Below are positions 1 to 7,214 of a DNA stretch of 14,214 bases, piece by piece. A model generated the notes under the pieces. That model saw only the letters and a list, made by a program, of their open reading frames with translations. It ran no database searches and was not told the DNA's origin. The stretch comes from an uncultured Anaerolineae bacterium (GTDB taxonomy: Bacteria > Chloroflexota > Anaerolineae > Anaerolineales > Villigracilaceae): the NCBI GenBank assembly GCA_903854805.1, contig CAINXK010000394.1, positions 1 through 14,214 of the forward strand. Direction: 5' to 3'. A program made the translations under genes and the position numbers. The number at the start of each line of letters is the position of its first letter. Position 1 is the first letter of the stretch.

Positions 1-459
1 CAATATCTTATTCCGCATTACCGCCGAATTACCGACCTGCTGCATAAACATGGGGTCGATATTATCTTCCTGGATTGCGACGGAAATATCGAAAAACTCA
101 CCCCACTGTGGCTGGATGTTGGCATCAATACCATGTTCCCCCTTGAAGTGGGCACATGGCGGGCTGACCCTCTGGATTATCGTAAACGCTTTGGAAAGGA
201 TCTGCGTATGATCGGTGGAATCGACAAGAATATTCTGATGTCATCCCAGGATGCCATCGAGGCAGAGGTGCTGAGACTGGCGCCGCTAGTTGAGGAAGGT
301 GGCTTCATTCCTCATTGCGACCATCTGGTGCCGCCATATGTACCTTATCAAAATTACCTGGGTTATCTAAAGGCAGCCCGACAGGTATGGGGACACGATT
401 GTGACCTCAAGCCAATGCTGGCGCCTGAAAATTTTCAAGAAAGATTGGGAACAGGATGA
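1..459 (+). CDS. Uroporphyrinogen decarboxylase (URO-D) family protein, C-terminal part
   Basis: The reading frame is open from the first base, so the gene starts outside the window and only its last 152 codons are seen. The visible part resembles the C-terminal half of the URO-D/MtaA-like TIM barrel: a strand ending IIFLDCDGN, then GINTMFPLEVG, a conserved GGIDKN segment and the late motif GFIPHCDHLVPPYVP. In this superfamily, true HemE makes coproporphyrinogen III, while many anaerobe paralogues act in corrinoid-dependent methyl transfer. The GGIDK and CDH..PP pattern is typical of the paralogue group and not of HemE, but the substrate cannot be read from it. The stop overlaps the cutC start in an ATGA arrangement, which suggests translational coupling. 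An MttB-family methyltransferase lies 3.7 kb downstream. The family call is firm; the function is open. Confidence 0.85.
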   Translation, partial: QYLIPHYRRITDLLHKHGVDIIFLDCDGNIEKLTPLWLDVGINTMFPLEVGTWRADPLDYRKRFGKDLRMIGGIDKNILMSSQDAIEAEVLRLAPLVEEGGFIPHCDHLVPPYVPYQNYLGYLKAARQVWGHDCDLKPMLAPENFQERLGTG

Positions 460-1226
460 TTTTCGAAGTCTGCGTTGACGCAGTGGAAGGGGCGCTGGCA
501 GCGCAAGCAGCCGGAGCTCAACGTATAGAGCTGTGTGACAATCTGGTGGAAGGTGGCACCACACCCAGCCTTGGCATGATCCAACTCACCCGGCAATCAG
601 TTAGTATCGCTATCAACGTCATTATTCGCCCACGCGGTGGGGATTTCTGCTACAGTGATCTTGAGTTGGAAGTAATGCGCCTGGATATCCTGGCGGCCAA
701 AGCTGCGGGCGCCGACGGGGTGGTGATCGGTCTCCTAAAGCCTGATGGCACCGTCGACGTAGAAAGAACCAGCATCCTCGTGACTGCGGCGCGCCCCATG
801 AGCGTGACCTTCCACCGCGCTTTTGACCTATCACGCGATCCGAATGAGGCGCTGGAAGCGATTTGTGGGCTGGAGATCGAACGGATCCTGACCTCTGGAC
901 AAATGCCATCAGCCCTGGAAGGTGCTGACTGCATTGCAGCCCTTGTGCAACAGGCGGCCAGGCGTACGATCATCCTGGCGGGCGGCGGAATCAATGCCCG
1001 AAATATTGCCGCGGTGGTGGCACAGACCGGTGTGAAAGAGGTCCATTTTGCGGCGCGCAAAACGGTGGATAGTCCGATGATCTTCAAAAACCTGCACACT
1101 TTTATGGGGAAAGCCTACGAACCGGATGAGTACATCCGCAAGGAAACAGACCTGGAGCGCATCCAGAAAGTCTTAAAAGCAGGCGCTGGGCGCGATCAGG
1201 GTATCAACAACGCAGAAAACCCTTAG
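456..1226 (+). CDS. cutC: CutC family protein (copper homeostasis family)
   Basis: This 256-residue protein matches the CutC family over its full length. The N-terminus reads MIFEVCVDAVEGALAAQAAG, followed by AQRIELCDNLVEGGTTPS, the IIRPRGGDFCYS segment, TFHRAFDL, ERILTSGQ and ILAGGGINARNI, the usual order of conserved CutC blocks in a TIM barrel. CutC was named for copper tolerance in E. coli, but a direct copper role is disputed and no enzymatic activity is firmly established. The start is the ATG inside the URO-D stop (ATGA, 4-base overlap), so the two proteins are very probably translated from one mRNA. No convincing terminator follows; only a 7-bp inverted repeat with a long loop (1242-1248 with 1286-1292) is seen. 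Confidence 0.93.
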   Translation: MIFEVCVDAVEGALAAQAAGAQRIELCDNLVEGGTTPSLGMIQLTRQSVSIAINVIIRPRGGDFCYSDLELEVMRLDILAAKAAGADGVVIGLLKPDGTVDVERTSILVTAARPMSVTFHRAFDLSRDPNEALEAICGLEIERILTSGQMPSALEGADCIAALVQQAARRTIILAGGGINARNIAAVVAQTGVKEVHFAARKTVDSPMIFKNLHTFMGKAYEPDEYIRKETDLERIQKVLKAGAGRDQGINNAENP

Positions 1227-1590
1227 CCAACATAGAAAACAACAGTAATTTCTCGACTTTTGCACCTTAAAAAACATACTGATTTTTACTGTGCGGCGAG
1301 CGCTAATCAATGGTTTGCCCTGCAAGTAGATGCTTGGAGATATAACCACGCTCCAAACATTCACAAAAAACTTCTTTTTGCCTGCACAAGGCACCATGTA
1401 CGGGGGAGCCAACGCTCTCAGGCGTGGTGCGCCTCGTGAATAAATACACAGTCAGTGAGGCCGCCAATCGTTCAATTAAAAAACAATAAATTCCATCCTG
1501 AGACCTGCGATGAAGGCACTGGTTCAATTTACAAAGAAGTTATAATCAGGGCAGCAATCTCAATCGACAGGTTTTTAGCGGAGGAATACC
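1227..1590. other. Intergenic region with hairpins and a possible promoter, no recognised gene
   Basis: These 364 bases lie between cutC and the metallophosphoesterase gene. Short open frames exist on both strands but none matches a family I recognise. The region holds hairpin-forming stretches, listed separately, and a consensus -10 box TATAAT at 1541-1546, about 45 bases before the GTG start at 1591. No good -35 box sits 15-19 bases upstream of it, so the promoter is only plausible. A strong Shine-Dalgarno GGAGG lies at 1580-1584, six bases before that GTG. Confidence 0.5.
1330..1434 (+). other. Pair of predicted stem-loops
   Basis: Two stems are seen. The first pairs ATG-c-TTGGAG (1330-1339) with CTCCAA-a-CAT (1351-1360): nine base pairs with one mismatch and an 11-base loop. 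The second pairs GCACCA (1391-1396) with TGGTGC (1425-1430); an alternative small hairpin AGGCG/CGCCT (1420-1424 with 1430-1434) competes for the same bases. Neither is followed by a T run, so they are not typical terminators. They could be leader RNA structure or chance. Confidence 0.3.
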
Positions 1591-2970
1591 GTGCTGATCA
1601 TAGCCAGTGATATCCATCTCGGTGATGGGACTTGCGCAAAGTCCATTGCCCCGAATGCTTTCTTTTTGTTTGCGGAACGCCTGCGCGAACAGGCTTTTCA
1701 TGCATCCTTCCAACGCGATGGCGCTTACAAACCAGTCGAAAAGATCGACCTGGTTTTAATGGGTGATATTCTCGACCCACTGCACTCCACCCACTGGCTT
1801 GATACTCCGGCGGCTTCAGAATCAGACAAAAACGCCACAGGTATCCGCCCCTGGTCAGATCCGAGCAATGCTCGTTACGCTAAAAAGCTACGCCAGATAA
1901 CACAGGCCATCCTGAAAGAGAATCAGGCCGCCTCAGCGATCTTAAAAAGCCTATCTGCCGGCGAGATTGTACGGCTGCCACCTGCTGTCGGAAACCGGCC
2001 CGACATCAACTCGTCAGAACACGCAATTCCGCGCGTCAATATCCATTATATGACCGGCAATCATGATTGGTTTTATCACCTGCCGGGCAAACGGTTTGAC
2101 AACATTCGCCAGGAAGTAATTGATGGGCTGGGCTTATGCAACCCAAGCGATAATTTCCCTTGGGAATTATCCGAACACGAAGCTCTGCAGGATATTTTTG
2201 CACACTACAAAGTCTACGGGCAGCACGGTGATAAATATGACCAATTCAACTATGACCGCGAAAAAGGTCGTAATTTCAGCACGCTTGGCGATGTGTTCAC
2301 CGTGGAAGTGATCAACCGCTATCCCATCGCAGTAATGCAGGAATTAGGTGATGAACTACCCGCCGCCATCGTCGAAAGCCTGCGGCAGTTGACCAACGTC
2401 CGCCCTGCACTGGCGACCCCGTTATGGATCACCAGCCGGATCCGGGAATATGCCGGCAGCGACGCCCTGATGGGCAAACTAAAACAGATCTGGGACCGGG
2501 TTACCGACGAGTTTTTGGATGTGGACTTCGTCCGCCAGGCCGATAGAGCCTTCCGGTTCGATCTGGTGGATGCGCTGCAATTGATTGTCAAAATTTCCCA
2601 GAAAGCATCCTTCCAGACCATTAATGATGTGGTGATGTGGATGCGGGAAAAAATGTGGGAAGATGGGGTTTCCTTCACCAACCATGCCCTGCTTGAGCCG
2701 GCTTTTCTGGAAAAATCAGCCCGTTACATTGCTTATGGTCATACCCATCACCATGAGGTTGTGCCTCTGGACACAAACGGAGAGCCACCGGATGATGAGA
2801 ACCTGTTTTATTTCAACTCGGGCACCTGGCACTCCTATTACGATTTGGCCGTTCGCAAGCCTGAAGCACAAAAATTCGTACATTACCAGTCCATGACTTA
2901 CCTGACCTTCTACGCAAAAGATGAGTGCAGCGATCGCAATTTTGAAGCCTGGTCAGGAGCACTTGGTTAA
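1591..2970 (+). CDS. Calcineurin-like metallophosphoesterase
   Basis: This 459-residue protein carries the complete metal-binding set of calcineurin-like phosphoesterases: D7 and H9 in SDIHLGD, D59 in MGDILD, N157-H158-D159 in TGNHDW, H212 in YGQHGDKYD, and GHTHHH at 383-388. These residues bind the dinuclear metal centre that hydrolyses phosphoester bonds. The protein is longer than small family members, with extra sequence between the GNHD block and the GHTH block (roughly residues 215-380), so the substrate cannot be predicted. No signal peptide is visible, so it is probably cytoplasmic. The GTG at 1591 is the only sensible start, because the first strand and the DxH motif begin immediately after it and GGAGG precedes it by six bases. 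The gene is single, closed by a terminator. Confidence 0.92.
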   Translation: MLIIASDIHLGDGTCAKSIAPNAFFLFAERLREQAFHASFQRDGAYKPVEKIDLVLMGDILDPLHSTHWLDTPAASESDKNATGIRPWSDPSNARYAKKLRQITQAILKENQAASAILKSLSAGEIVRLPPAVGNRPDINSSEHAIPRVNIHYMTGNHDWFYHLPGKRFDNIRQEVIDGLGLCNPSDNFPWELSEHEALQDIFAHYKVYGQHGDKYDQFNYDREKGRNFSTLGDVFTVEVINRYPIAVMQELGDELPAAIVESLRQLTNVRPALATPLWITSRIREYAGSDALMGKLKQIWDRVTDEFLDVDFVRQADRAFRFDLVDALQLIVKISQKASFQTINDVVMWMREKMWEDGVSFTNHALLEPAFLEKSARYIAYGHTHHHEVVPLDTNGEPPDDENLFYFNSGTWHSYYDLAVRKPEAQKFVHYQSMTYLTFYAKDECSDRNFEAWSGALG

Positions 2971-2996
2971 AGGTTTATGCTTTGCAGAAAATATTG

Positions 2997-3025
2997 ACCG
3001 GGAGCCAGTCTCCCGGTTTATTTTC
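2997..3025 (+). terminator. Intrinsic terminator of the metallophosphoesterase gene
   Basis: A perfect 8-bp stem, ACCGGGAG (2997-3004) with CTCCCGGT (3010-3017), has a 5-base loop and runs directly into TTTATTTT. It starts 27 bases after the stop codon. Confidence 0.9.
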
Positions 3026-3114
3026 GCCCGAACATCGAATTGCAGCTTTATAATGATTCCTGTTTTGACGCTGTCAAAGTAGAAATGGGAAAACATAAGA
3101 ATTGAGAATATGAT

Positions 3115-4017
3115 ATGAACTCCATCGGTGAAATCGCAGCATTATTCACTTCCTTCTGTTGGTCACTCTCGGCGATAGGCTTCTCCCTGGCAGGGCGAAA
3201 GTTCAGCTCGCAGGTGACCAACCGGGTACGCGTTACACTCGCATTCCTGGCGCTACTACTGATCAACGGGCTCCTTTATGGCCAGCCTATTCCACTCAAT
3301 GCAGGCAGCATACGCTGGGGATGGTTGATGTTTTCCGGCATCGTAGGATTGGCGCTGGGGGATGCATTTTTGTTCCGTTCATATCAGCTGGTTGGCCCAC
3401 GTATTGGTCTGCTGCTGCTCAGCCTGGCACCTGTCTTTGGCGCAGCCATTGCCTGGTTGTTTTTCGGAGAAAAGCTCAGCACTCTACAGTTCGTTGGTAT
3501 GGTCATTACCCTGGCTGGCATTGGTTGGGTGGTGTTGACCCGCCCAGCCTTGCAAGCGGGAGAACAACAGACAAAACTCTCTCTACAAGGCGTGCTTTTT
3601 GGCATGATCGCAGCACTTGGGCAGGCAGGCGGGTTGGTGCTCTCGAAGCAGGGTATGTCCGGAAACTTTCCGCCTTTTGCCGGGACGATCATCCGCATGA
3701 CAGCCGCGATTATTTTTTTGTGGGTCATGGCTATTTTTCAAAAACAGGTTGGCGATACAATCGATTCCATTCGAGCGCACCCGGCAGCCCTGGGCTGGAC
3801 AGCCTTTGGAGCATTTTTTGGGCCAGTGATCGGTGTTTCTGCTTCCCTGCTGGCCATTCAGCACGCCGAAATTGGAGTTGCCTCCACTTTAATGGCACTA
3901 CCACCTGTATTCATGCTGCCAATCAGTTATTTCATCTTTAAGGAGCGCTTCGGCTGGCAAGCGGTCGCTGGAACACTTCTGGCAATTTCGGGTGTGGCGC
4001 TCTTATTTCTTAAATGA
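3115..4017 (+). CDS. EamA/DMT-family transporter
   Basis: This 300-residue integral membrane protein has the two-repeat architecture of EamA (DMT superfamily) transporters, with about ten hydrophobic helices: roughly residues 6-25, 38-56, 66-84, 90-114, 120-138, 147-166, 178-198, 215-240, 245-268 and 278-298. Typical family phrases include the GDAFLFRSYQLVGPRIG stretch and LFFGEKLS at the end of the first repeat, repeated as FIFKERFG in the second. Family members export amino acids, metabolites or nucleotide sugars; the substrate here is unknown. The ATG at 3115 follows only a weak GAG-type ribosome site, and an upstream ATG at 3110 hits a stop after two codons. The gene appears monocistronic, between the terminator at 2997-3025 and the structured element at 4021-4096. 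Confidence 0.92.
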   Translation: MNSIGEIAALFTSFCWSLSAIGFSLAGRKFSSQVTNRVRVTLAFLALLLINGLLYGQPIPLNAGSIRWGWLMFSGIVGLALGDAFLFRSYQLVGPRIGLLLLSLAPVFGAAIAWLFFGEKLSTLQFVGMVITLAGIGWVVLTRPALQAGEQQTKLSLQGVLFGMIAALGQAGGLVLSKQGMSGNFPPFAGTIIRMTAAIIFLWVMAIFQKQVGDTIDSIRAHPAALGWTAFGAFFGPVIGVSASLLAIQHAEIGVASTLMALPPVFMLPISYFIFKERFGWQAVAGTLLAISGVALLFLK

Positions 4018-4020
4018 GCC

Positions 4021-4096
4021 GGTCTGGTAATCGATAGGATGCTACCGCTCGTCCAAGCTACCAAGGCCGCAAGGCTAATTGAACCGATTACAGACC
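4021..4096 (+). other. 76-nt self-complementary element between transporter and MttB gene
   Basis: GGTCTG-G-TAATCG (4021-4033) pairs with CGATTACAGACC (4085-4096) as a 12-bp stem with one bulged G. The stem encloses about 51 bases that contain a small hairpin with a GNRA-type loop, GCC-GCAA-GGC (4066-4075), and two direct copies of GCTACC (4041-4046, 4057-4062). There is no T run after the closing stem. The element starts four bases after the transporter stop codon. It lacks tRNA T-arm features. It may be a structured 3' UTR, a non-canonical terminator or an RNA regulatory element upstream of the methyltransferase. Confidence 0.5.
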
Positions 4097-4105
4097 CCGT
4101 CTATT

Positions 4106-4136
4106 TTGGTTCTAAGGGCATTCATCTGACTATAAA
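4106..4136 (+). promoter_or_regulatory. Weak candidate promoter for the MttB-family gene
   Basis: A -10-like TATAAA lies at 4131-4136 and a -35-like TTGGTT at 4106-4111, with a 19-base spacer that is longer than ideal. If used, transcription would start near 4143 and exclude the stem at 4021-4096 from this mRNA. Confidence 0.25.
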
Positions 4137-4169
4137 AAACGCACCAACCAACAAAATCAGGAGACCCGC

Positions 4170-5579
4170 ATGAACAATGTTCGCCCAAGCCTGACGCTGC
4201 TTAAAGAAGAACAAATCCAACAAGTACACCAGTATGCACTGCGCATCCTTTCTGAGACTGGGGTACGTGTTGATTCGCCTGCGATCATTGAGCTGCTCAG
4301 AAAAACCGGGCAGGTTCAAGTTGAAAATCGCAATGTAAAATTTTCCGCTGAGATCATCGAACAGGCTATTCAATCCGCGCCGGCGGTCATCCAGATGTAT
4401 GACCGCCGCGGAAACCCGGCCTTCAGGCTGGGCGATGACCGCCTGCGTTTTGGGGTAGGGGTCACCGCTCTGTATTACCAGGAACCCGTTGGAGATAACC
4501 TGGAAGAATTTACCCGCGAGCATATGCGCATACTGACAAGATTGGCAAGCAGTCTGAAGCATTATGATTGCATCTCAACCCTTGGGATTGTACGTGATGT
4601 TCCGGAAGCGCTTGGTGATCTCTATGGCAACCTGGAAATGTACGCCAATACCATCCATCCTTTGGTAGTGCTTACATCGGACGAAAATAATTTTGCCCCC
4701 CTGATAGGCTTGTTTGAACACCTGCACGGCGACCTGGGCACGAACCCATTCTTATTGCCCTATTTCAACCCTGTCTCTCCGTTGGTGATGGACGCCGGCA
4801 CTCTGCTAAAAATGCAAGTATGTATAGAACGTGGCCTGCCCTTCATCTTCTCCAATTACAGCATGGTCGGTGCAACCACACCCTTCACGCCAGCCGGATC
4901 ACTGGCACTGCTGCTGGCTGAACTACTGGCCGGTCTGACCATCAGCCAGGTGATAAAACCAGGCACACCGGTTTCGGTTGGTATGCTGCCAGCCTATTTT
5001 GATATGAAGACAATGATGAATTTCTACGATCCACAAAGTGTATTATTAAACGTAGCCTGCGCCGAAATGATGGCGCATTACAAACTGCCGCATTGCGGCT
5101 CGTCTTGTTCTGGAACCGGTTGGGGCATGGATCTGGTCGCCGCGGATTCTTACTGGATGAATACGCTCTCCTTCGCACTGACCAAGGGCGGGCTGGCGCC
5201 TTTTATTGGCGATAGCCTGGGTTCAAAAACCATTTCACCCTGTACCATCATCCATACCCACGAGATTATCGAACAAGCGCTGCGCTTTGCAGATGGGTTT
5301 CAACTGGATGATGCCCAGGCTGTATTGGCTGAAATCGCCAAAGTGGGGCCTGGGGGAAGCTTCCTTTCAGCCCCATCGACGATTAAAAATTTCAAAAAAG
5401 GGTACTACTCCAGCCCGGTCTACCCACGCTGGAGCATGGAAAAATGGCAGGCAGAAGGCCAGCCGGCTGCACGCCAGATTCTGCGCGAGAAAACCCAGGC
5501 CATGATCCAAACCTTATCAGCACCTGATGATTATGCGGAGCTAATTGGCAGGGGCAATGAACTCATTAAAGCCTTATAA
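4170..5579 (+). CDS. Trimethylamine methyltransferase (MttB) family protein, non-pyrrolysine type
   Basis: This 469-residue protein matches the MttB family over its length. It opens with MNNVRPSLTLL, then HQYALRILSETGVRVDSP, YDRRGNPAFRLGDDRLRFG, LPYFNPVSPLVMD, FSNYSMVGATTPFTPAGSLAL, HCGSSCSGTGWGMD near residues 310-325, and GPGGSFLSAPSTIKNFKKGYYSP-like C-terminal sequence. Archaeal MttB moves a methyl group from trimethylamine to a corrinoid protein using pyrrolysine. This gene reads through with no internal TAG, so it belongs to the non-Pyl branch, some members of which demethylate quaternary amines such as glycine betaine. Its substrate is unknown. AGGAG at 4159-4163 sits six bases before the ATG. 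No corrinoid-binding partner (MttC-like) lies next to it, so the methyl acceptor must be encoded elsewhere. Confidence 0.92.
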   Translation: MNNVRPSLTLLKEEQIQQVHQYALRILSETGVRVDSPAIIELLRKTGQVQVENRNVKFSAEIIEQAIQSAPAVIQMYDRRGNPAFRLGDDRLRFGVGVTALYYQEPVGDNLEEFTREHMRILTRLASSLKHYDCISTLGIVRDVPEALGDLYGNLEMYANTIHPLVVLTSDENNFAPLIGLFEHLHGDLGTNPFLLPYFNPVSPLVMDAGTLLKMQVCIERGLPFIFSNYSMVGATTPFTPAGSLALLLAELLAGLTISQVIKPGTPVSVGMLPAYFDMKTMMNFYDPQSVLLNVACAEMMAHYKLPHCGSSCSGTGWGMDLVAADSYWMNTLSFALTKGGLAPFIGDSLGSKTISPCTIIHTHEIIEQALRFADGFQLDDAQAVLAEIAKVGPGGSFLSAPSTIKNFKKGYYSSPVYPRWSMEKWQAEGQPAARQILREKTQAMIQTLSAPDDYAELIGRGNELIKAL

Positions 5580-5832
5580 GCCATGCAGCCTCGGCACATA
5601 CCGGGCCGGAAGATGCATCACTACGGTAGCGCGCAGCCATTATCTCAACCAGGACAATATCATTTTTCAGGCTAAAAATAAACGTCAATTCTTTGCGCTG
5701 CCTTACTAGCCAGAGATAGCACTGGCTGCATCAGGAAAAACTTAGCTTCAAGAAATTGCTTCGCTCGTTGAGCAAAACTCACGCACACAAACCTCGGCAA
5801 GTGAGATGAATCTTCTTTTTGATGTGCTTACC

Positions 5833-5850
5833 CTTATCACGGGTGATAAG
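5833..5850. promoter_or_regulatory. Perfect inverted repeat, candidate operator
   Basis: CTTATCA and TGATAAG form perfect 7-base arms around CGGG, about 75 bases before the FmdB start. There is no adjacent T run on either strand, so an operator is more likely than a terminator. The cognate regulator is not identifiable. Confidence 0.35.
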
Positions 5851-5907
5851 ATAAAAACTCCCCTGATCAGATATGCAATTACATCAAACCAGGAACCAAT
5901 TTTCGAT

Positions 5908-5913
5908 TAAAAT
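5908..5913 (+). promoter_or_regulatory. Candidate -10 box for the FmdB-family gene (possible leaderless mRNA)
   Basis: TAAAAT at 5908-5913 lies nine bases before the ATG at 5923. There is no Shine-Dalgarno sequence before that ATG. If this -10 box is used, transcription would start at or within a few bases of the start codon, giving a leaderless message. No good -35 box is seen. Confidence 0.35.
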
Positions 5914-5922
5914 AACCATATT

Positions 5923-6333
5923 ATGCCTACTTATGATTACACATGCAGCGATTGTCGCAAACGCTTCGATATTTTCTTGACCTACAAGGAATACGGTAGC
6001 AAGCCTGTTACCTGCCAACACTGTGGCAGCAGCAATATCAAACGGCGCGCACCACGCGTGCGCATCATGAAAAGCGATGAAGCGCGCTTATCCCAGATGG
6101 CAGACCCATCCATGTTGGCCAATATTGACGATGACCCCAAAGCCCTGGGCCAGATGATGAGAAAAATGGGCAGCGAAATGGGCGAAGAGCTTCCAGCTGA
6201 ATTCGATGAGGTCGTAGACCGCCTGGAGGCGGGTCAGAGCCCGGATGAAATCAGCAGCGCGATCCCAGACCTGGGCGATGATGGTAGTGGCGGCGGTCCG
6301 ATGGGTGGGCAGGATCTCTCTTTTGACGATTAG
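5923..6333 (+). CDS. FmdB-family zinc-ribbon protein
   Basis: This 136-residue protein starts with MPTYDYTCSDC, the hallmark of the FmdB zinc-ribbon family. The ribbon cysteines are C8 and C11 (CSDC) and C31 and C34 (CQHC). FmdB-type proteins are often labelled regulators of formamidase or methyl-metabolism genes, but their biochemical role is not settled. After the ribbon there is a basic stretch (KRRAPRVRI), then a long acidic region and a glycine-rich end (GSGGGPMGG), which make the protein longer than the common 70-110-residue members. No membrane segment is present, so it is probably cytoplasmic. The ATG at 5923 is chosen because the family motif begins there. The gene is monocistronic, with a terminator right after its stop. 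Confidence 0.9.
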   Translation: MPTYDYTCSDCRKRFDIFLTYKEYGSKPVTCQHCGSSNIKRRAPRVRIMKSDEARLSQMADPSMLANIDDDPKALGQMMRKMGSEMGEELPAEFDEVVDRLEAGQSPDEISSAIPDLGDDGSGGGPMGGQDLSFDD

Positions 6334-6338
6334 GACAT

Positions 6339-6371
6339 AAACGGGCAGCTCAAACGAGCCGCCCGTTTTTT
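6339..6371 (+). terminator. Strong intrinsic terminator after the FmdB gene
   Basis: ACGGGC (6341-6346) pairs with GCCCGT (6361-6366), and GCTC (6348-6351) with GAGC (6356-6359), separated by one A-C mismatch, with loop AAAC. A run of six T follows. The AA before the stem can extend the pairing into the T run. Confidence 0.93.
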
Positions 6372-6420
6372 CTGCATCTTGTTTCAGGGTAAGCATGACA
6401 TGCTTTCAAAAATGACCCCA

Positions 6421-6453
6421 TCTCCCGACCTCTTCGTATTTCGGTATGGGAGA
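6421..6453 (-). terminator. Weak terminator-like hairpin downstream of the lipoprotein gene
   Basis: TCTCCC (6421-6426) and GGGAGA (6448-6453) form a 6-bp stem about 40 bases past the end of the - strand gene. On the - strand it is followed by ATGGGGTCA and only then by a T5 run, so it is an imperfect terminator at best. Confidence 0.25.
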
Positions 6454-6495
6454 GAAAAGGCATGCCGGTGCCAAAACAAATTCTGTTGTATTGCC

Positions 6496-7149
6496 TTATT
6501 TCACAGAAACAAGATCCAGCAGCATGGTTGTCTGCGTTCTGGAAAGTTTGAATTTGATGTTTTTAACGCTAAACTCTTCCGAACCACCCACGGGAATTTT
6601 TGAGTAATTTTGAGTAACCCAGGGGATAAAAGAAATCAGCACATCTGAAGGCATGATACTCGCAAAAATAACTGTTACCAAGCTCAAGCCAGCCTCAACA
6701 CTTGTCTGATCATCCGAAAACGGAATGGTGACCTTTATTTCGTTTAAATTTTTGGGGTCACCAATAAAGGCCGCCGAAAAGCCGTCCCCCAACACCGGCA
6801 AGCTGGCAGCAACATTGCTTGAAAGGCTCGCAATGGCAGCAGGTTGACCATCCACGCTGGCATCTGTAAAAGTAAACTGCTGGGTTGTTGCCAGGATCGT
6901 CTTGACATCATCCAAGGCAATCCCCAATCCACCGGCAGTACCCACGCCACTGTCACCAGAGGCCTGGGTAGAAATGGCGGGAGGCGTAAATTCAGCAGCT
7001 GCTGTTCCAAGCGGTCCCAGCACAGTGGGCGCTGCCGTCAGCATAGCCGGGAATTCAGTCTGGGCTACCCTGATGCCCGAAACAGCATTGCAAGCCAACA
7101 TAGCCAGCACTAAAATGGATAAAGTTGAAACAATCCTGCCTTGACGCAT
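6496..7149 (-). CDS. Predicted lipoprotein of unknown function
   Basis: I do not recognise a family for this 217-residue protein. It starts with a short basic n-region (MRQGR), a hydrophobic stretch, and a lipobox-like AMLAC ending at C20, so it is probably lipid-anchored on the outer face of the membrane. Residues 25-65 are low-complexity and rich in T, A, P and G, which suggests a flexible linker. The rest looks like a small mixed alpha/beta domain (QQFTFTDASVDGQPAA, IKVTIPFSDDQTS, VLISFIPWVTQNY, FKLSRTQTTMLLDLVSV). GGAG sits seven bases before the ATG, supporting this start. It lies 65 bases downstream of the peptidase E gene on the same strand and could be the last gene of that operon. 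It converges on the FmdB gene. It is probably lineage-specific. Confidence 0.75.
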   Translation of the reverse strand: MRQGRIVSTLSILVLAMLACNAVSGIRVAQTEFPAMLTAAPTVLGPLGTAAAEFTPPAISTQASGDSGVGTAGGLGIALDDVKTILATTQQFTFTDASVDGQPAAIASLSSNVAASLPVLGDGFSAAFIGDPKNLNEIKVTIPFSDDQTSVEAGLSLVTVIFASIMPSDVLISFIPWVTQNYSKIPVGGSEEFSVKNIKFKLSRTQTTMLLDLVSVK

Positions 7150-7214
7150 TTTTGATCTCCTTTTATTTTAGATAATTATTGTCCACATTATAATACGCAA
7201 ACACTATCCGGACT

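Larger units (their letters stand above)
5580..5922. other. Intergenic region without a recognised gene
   Basis: These 343 bases separate the MttB-family gene from the FmdB-family gene. I see no coding sequence. They hold several short inverted repeats: AGCCAG/CTGGCT (5708-5713 with 5722-5727), TTGCT/AGCAA (5756-5760 with 5771-5775), and the stronger one at 5833-5850 listed separately. No clear terminator for the upstream gene is present. Confidence 0.5.

Noticed and set aside
1303..1527. Minus-strand open frames in the gap after cutC
   Set aside because: No family match, no ribosome site that stands out, and they overlap hairpin-forming sequence and the promoter side of the next gene.
1519..1540. 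GGTTCAATT as a tRNA T-arm
   Set aside because: The T-arm consensus is incomplete and no acceptor or anticodon arm can be drawn around it.
3159..3941. 260-codon + strand frame inside the EamA transporter gene
   Set aside because: It overlaps a clear ten-helix transporter in another frame and its translation looks non-biological.
4170..5579. Pyrrolysine-dependent MttB
   Set aside because: The reading frame has no internal TAG codon.
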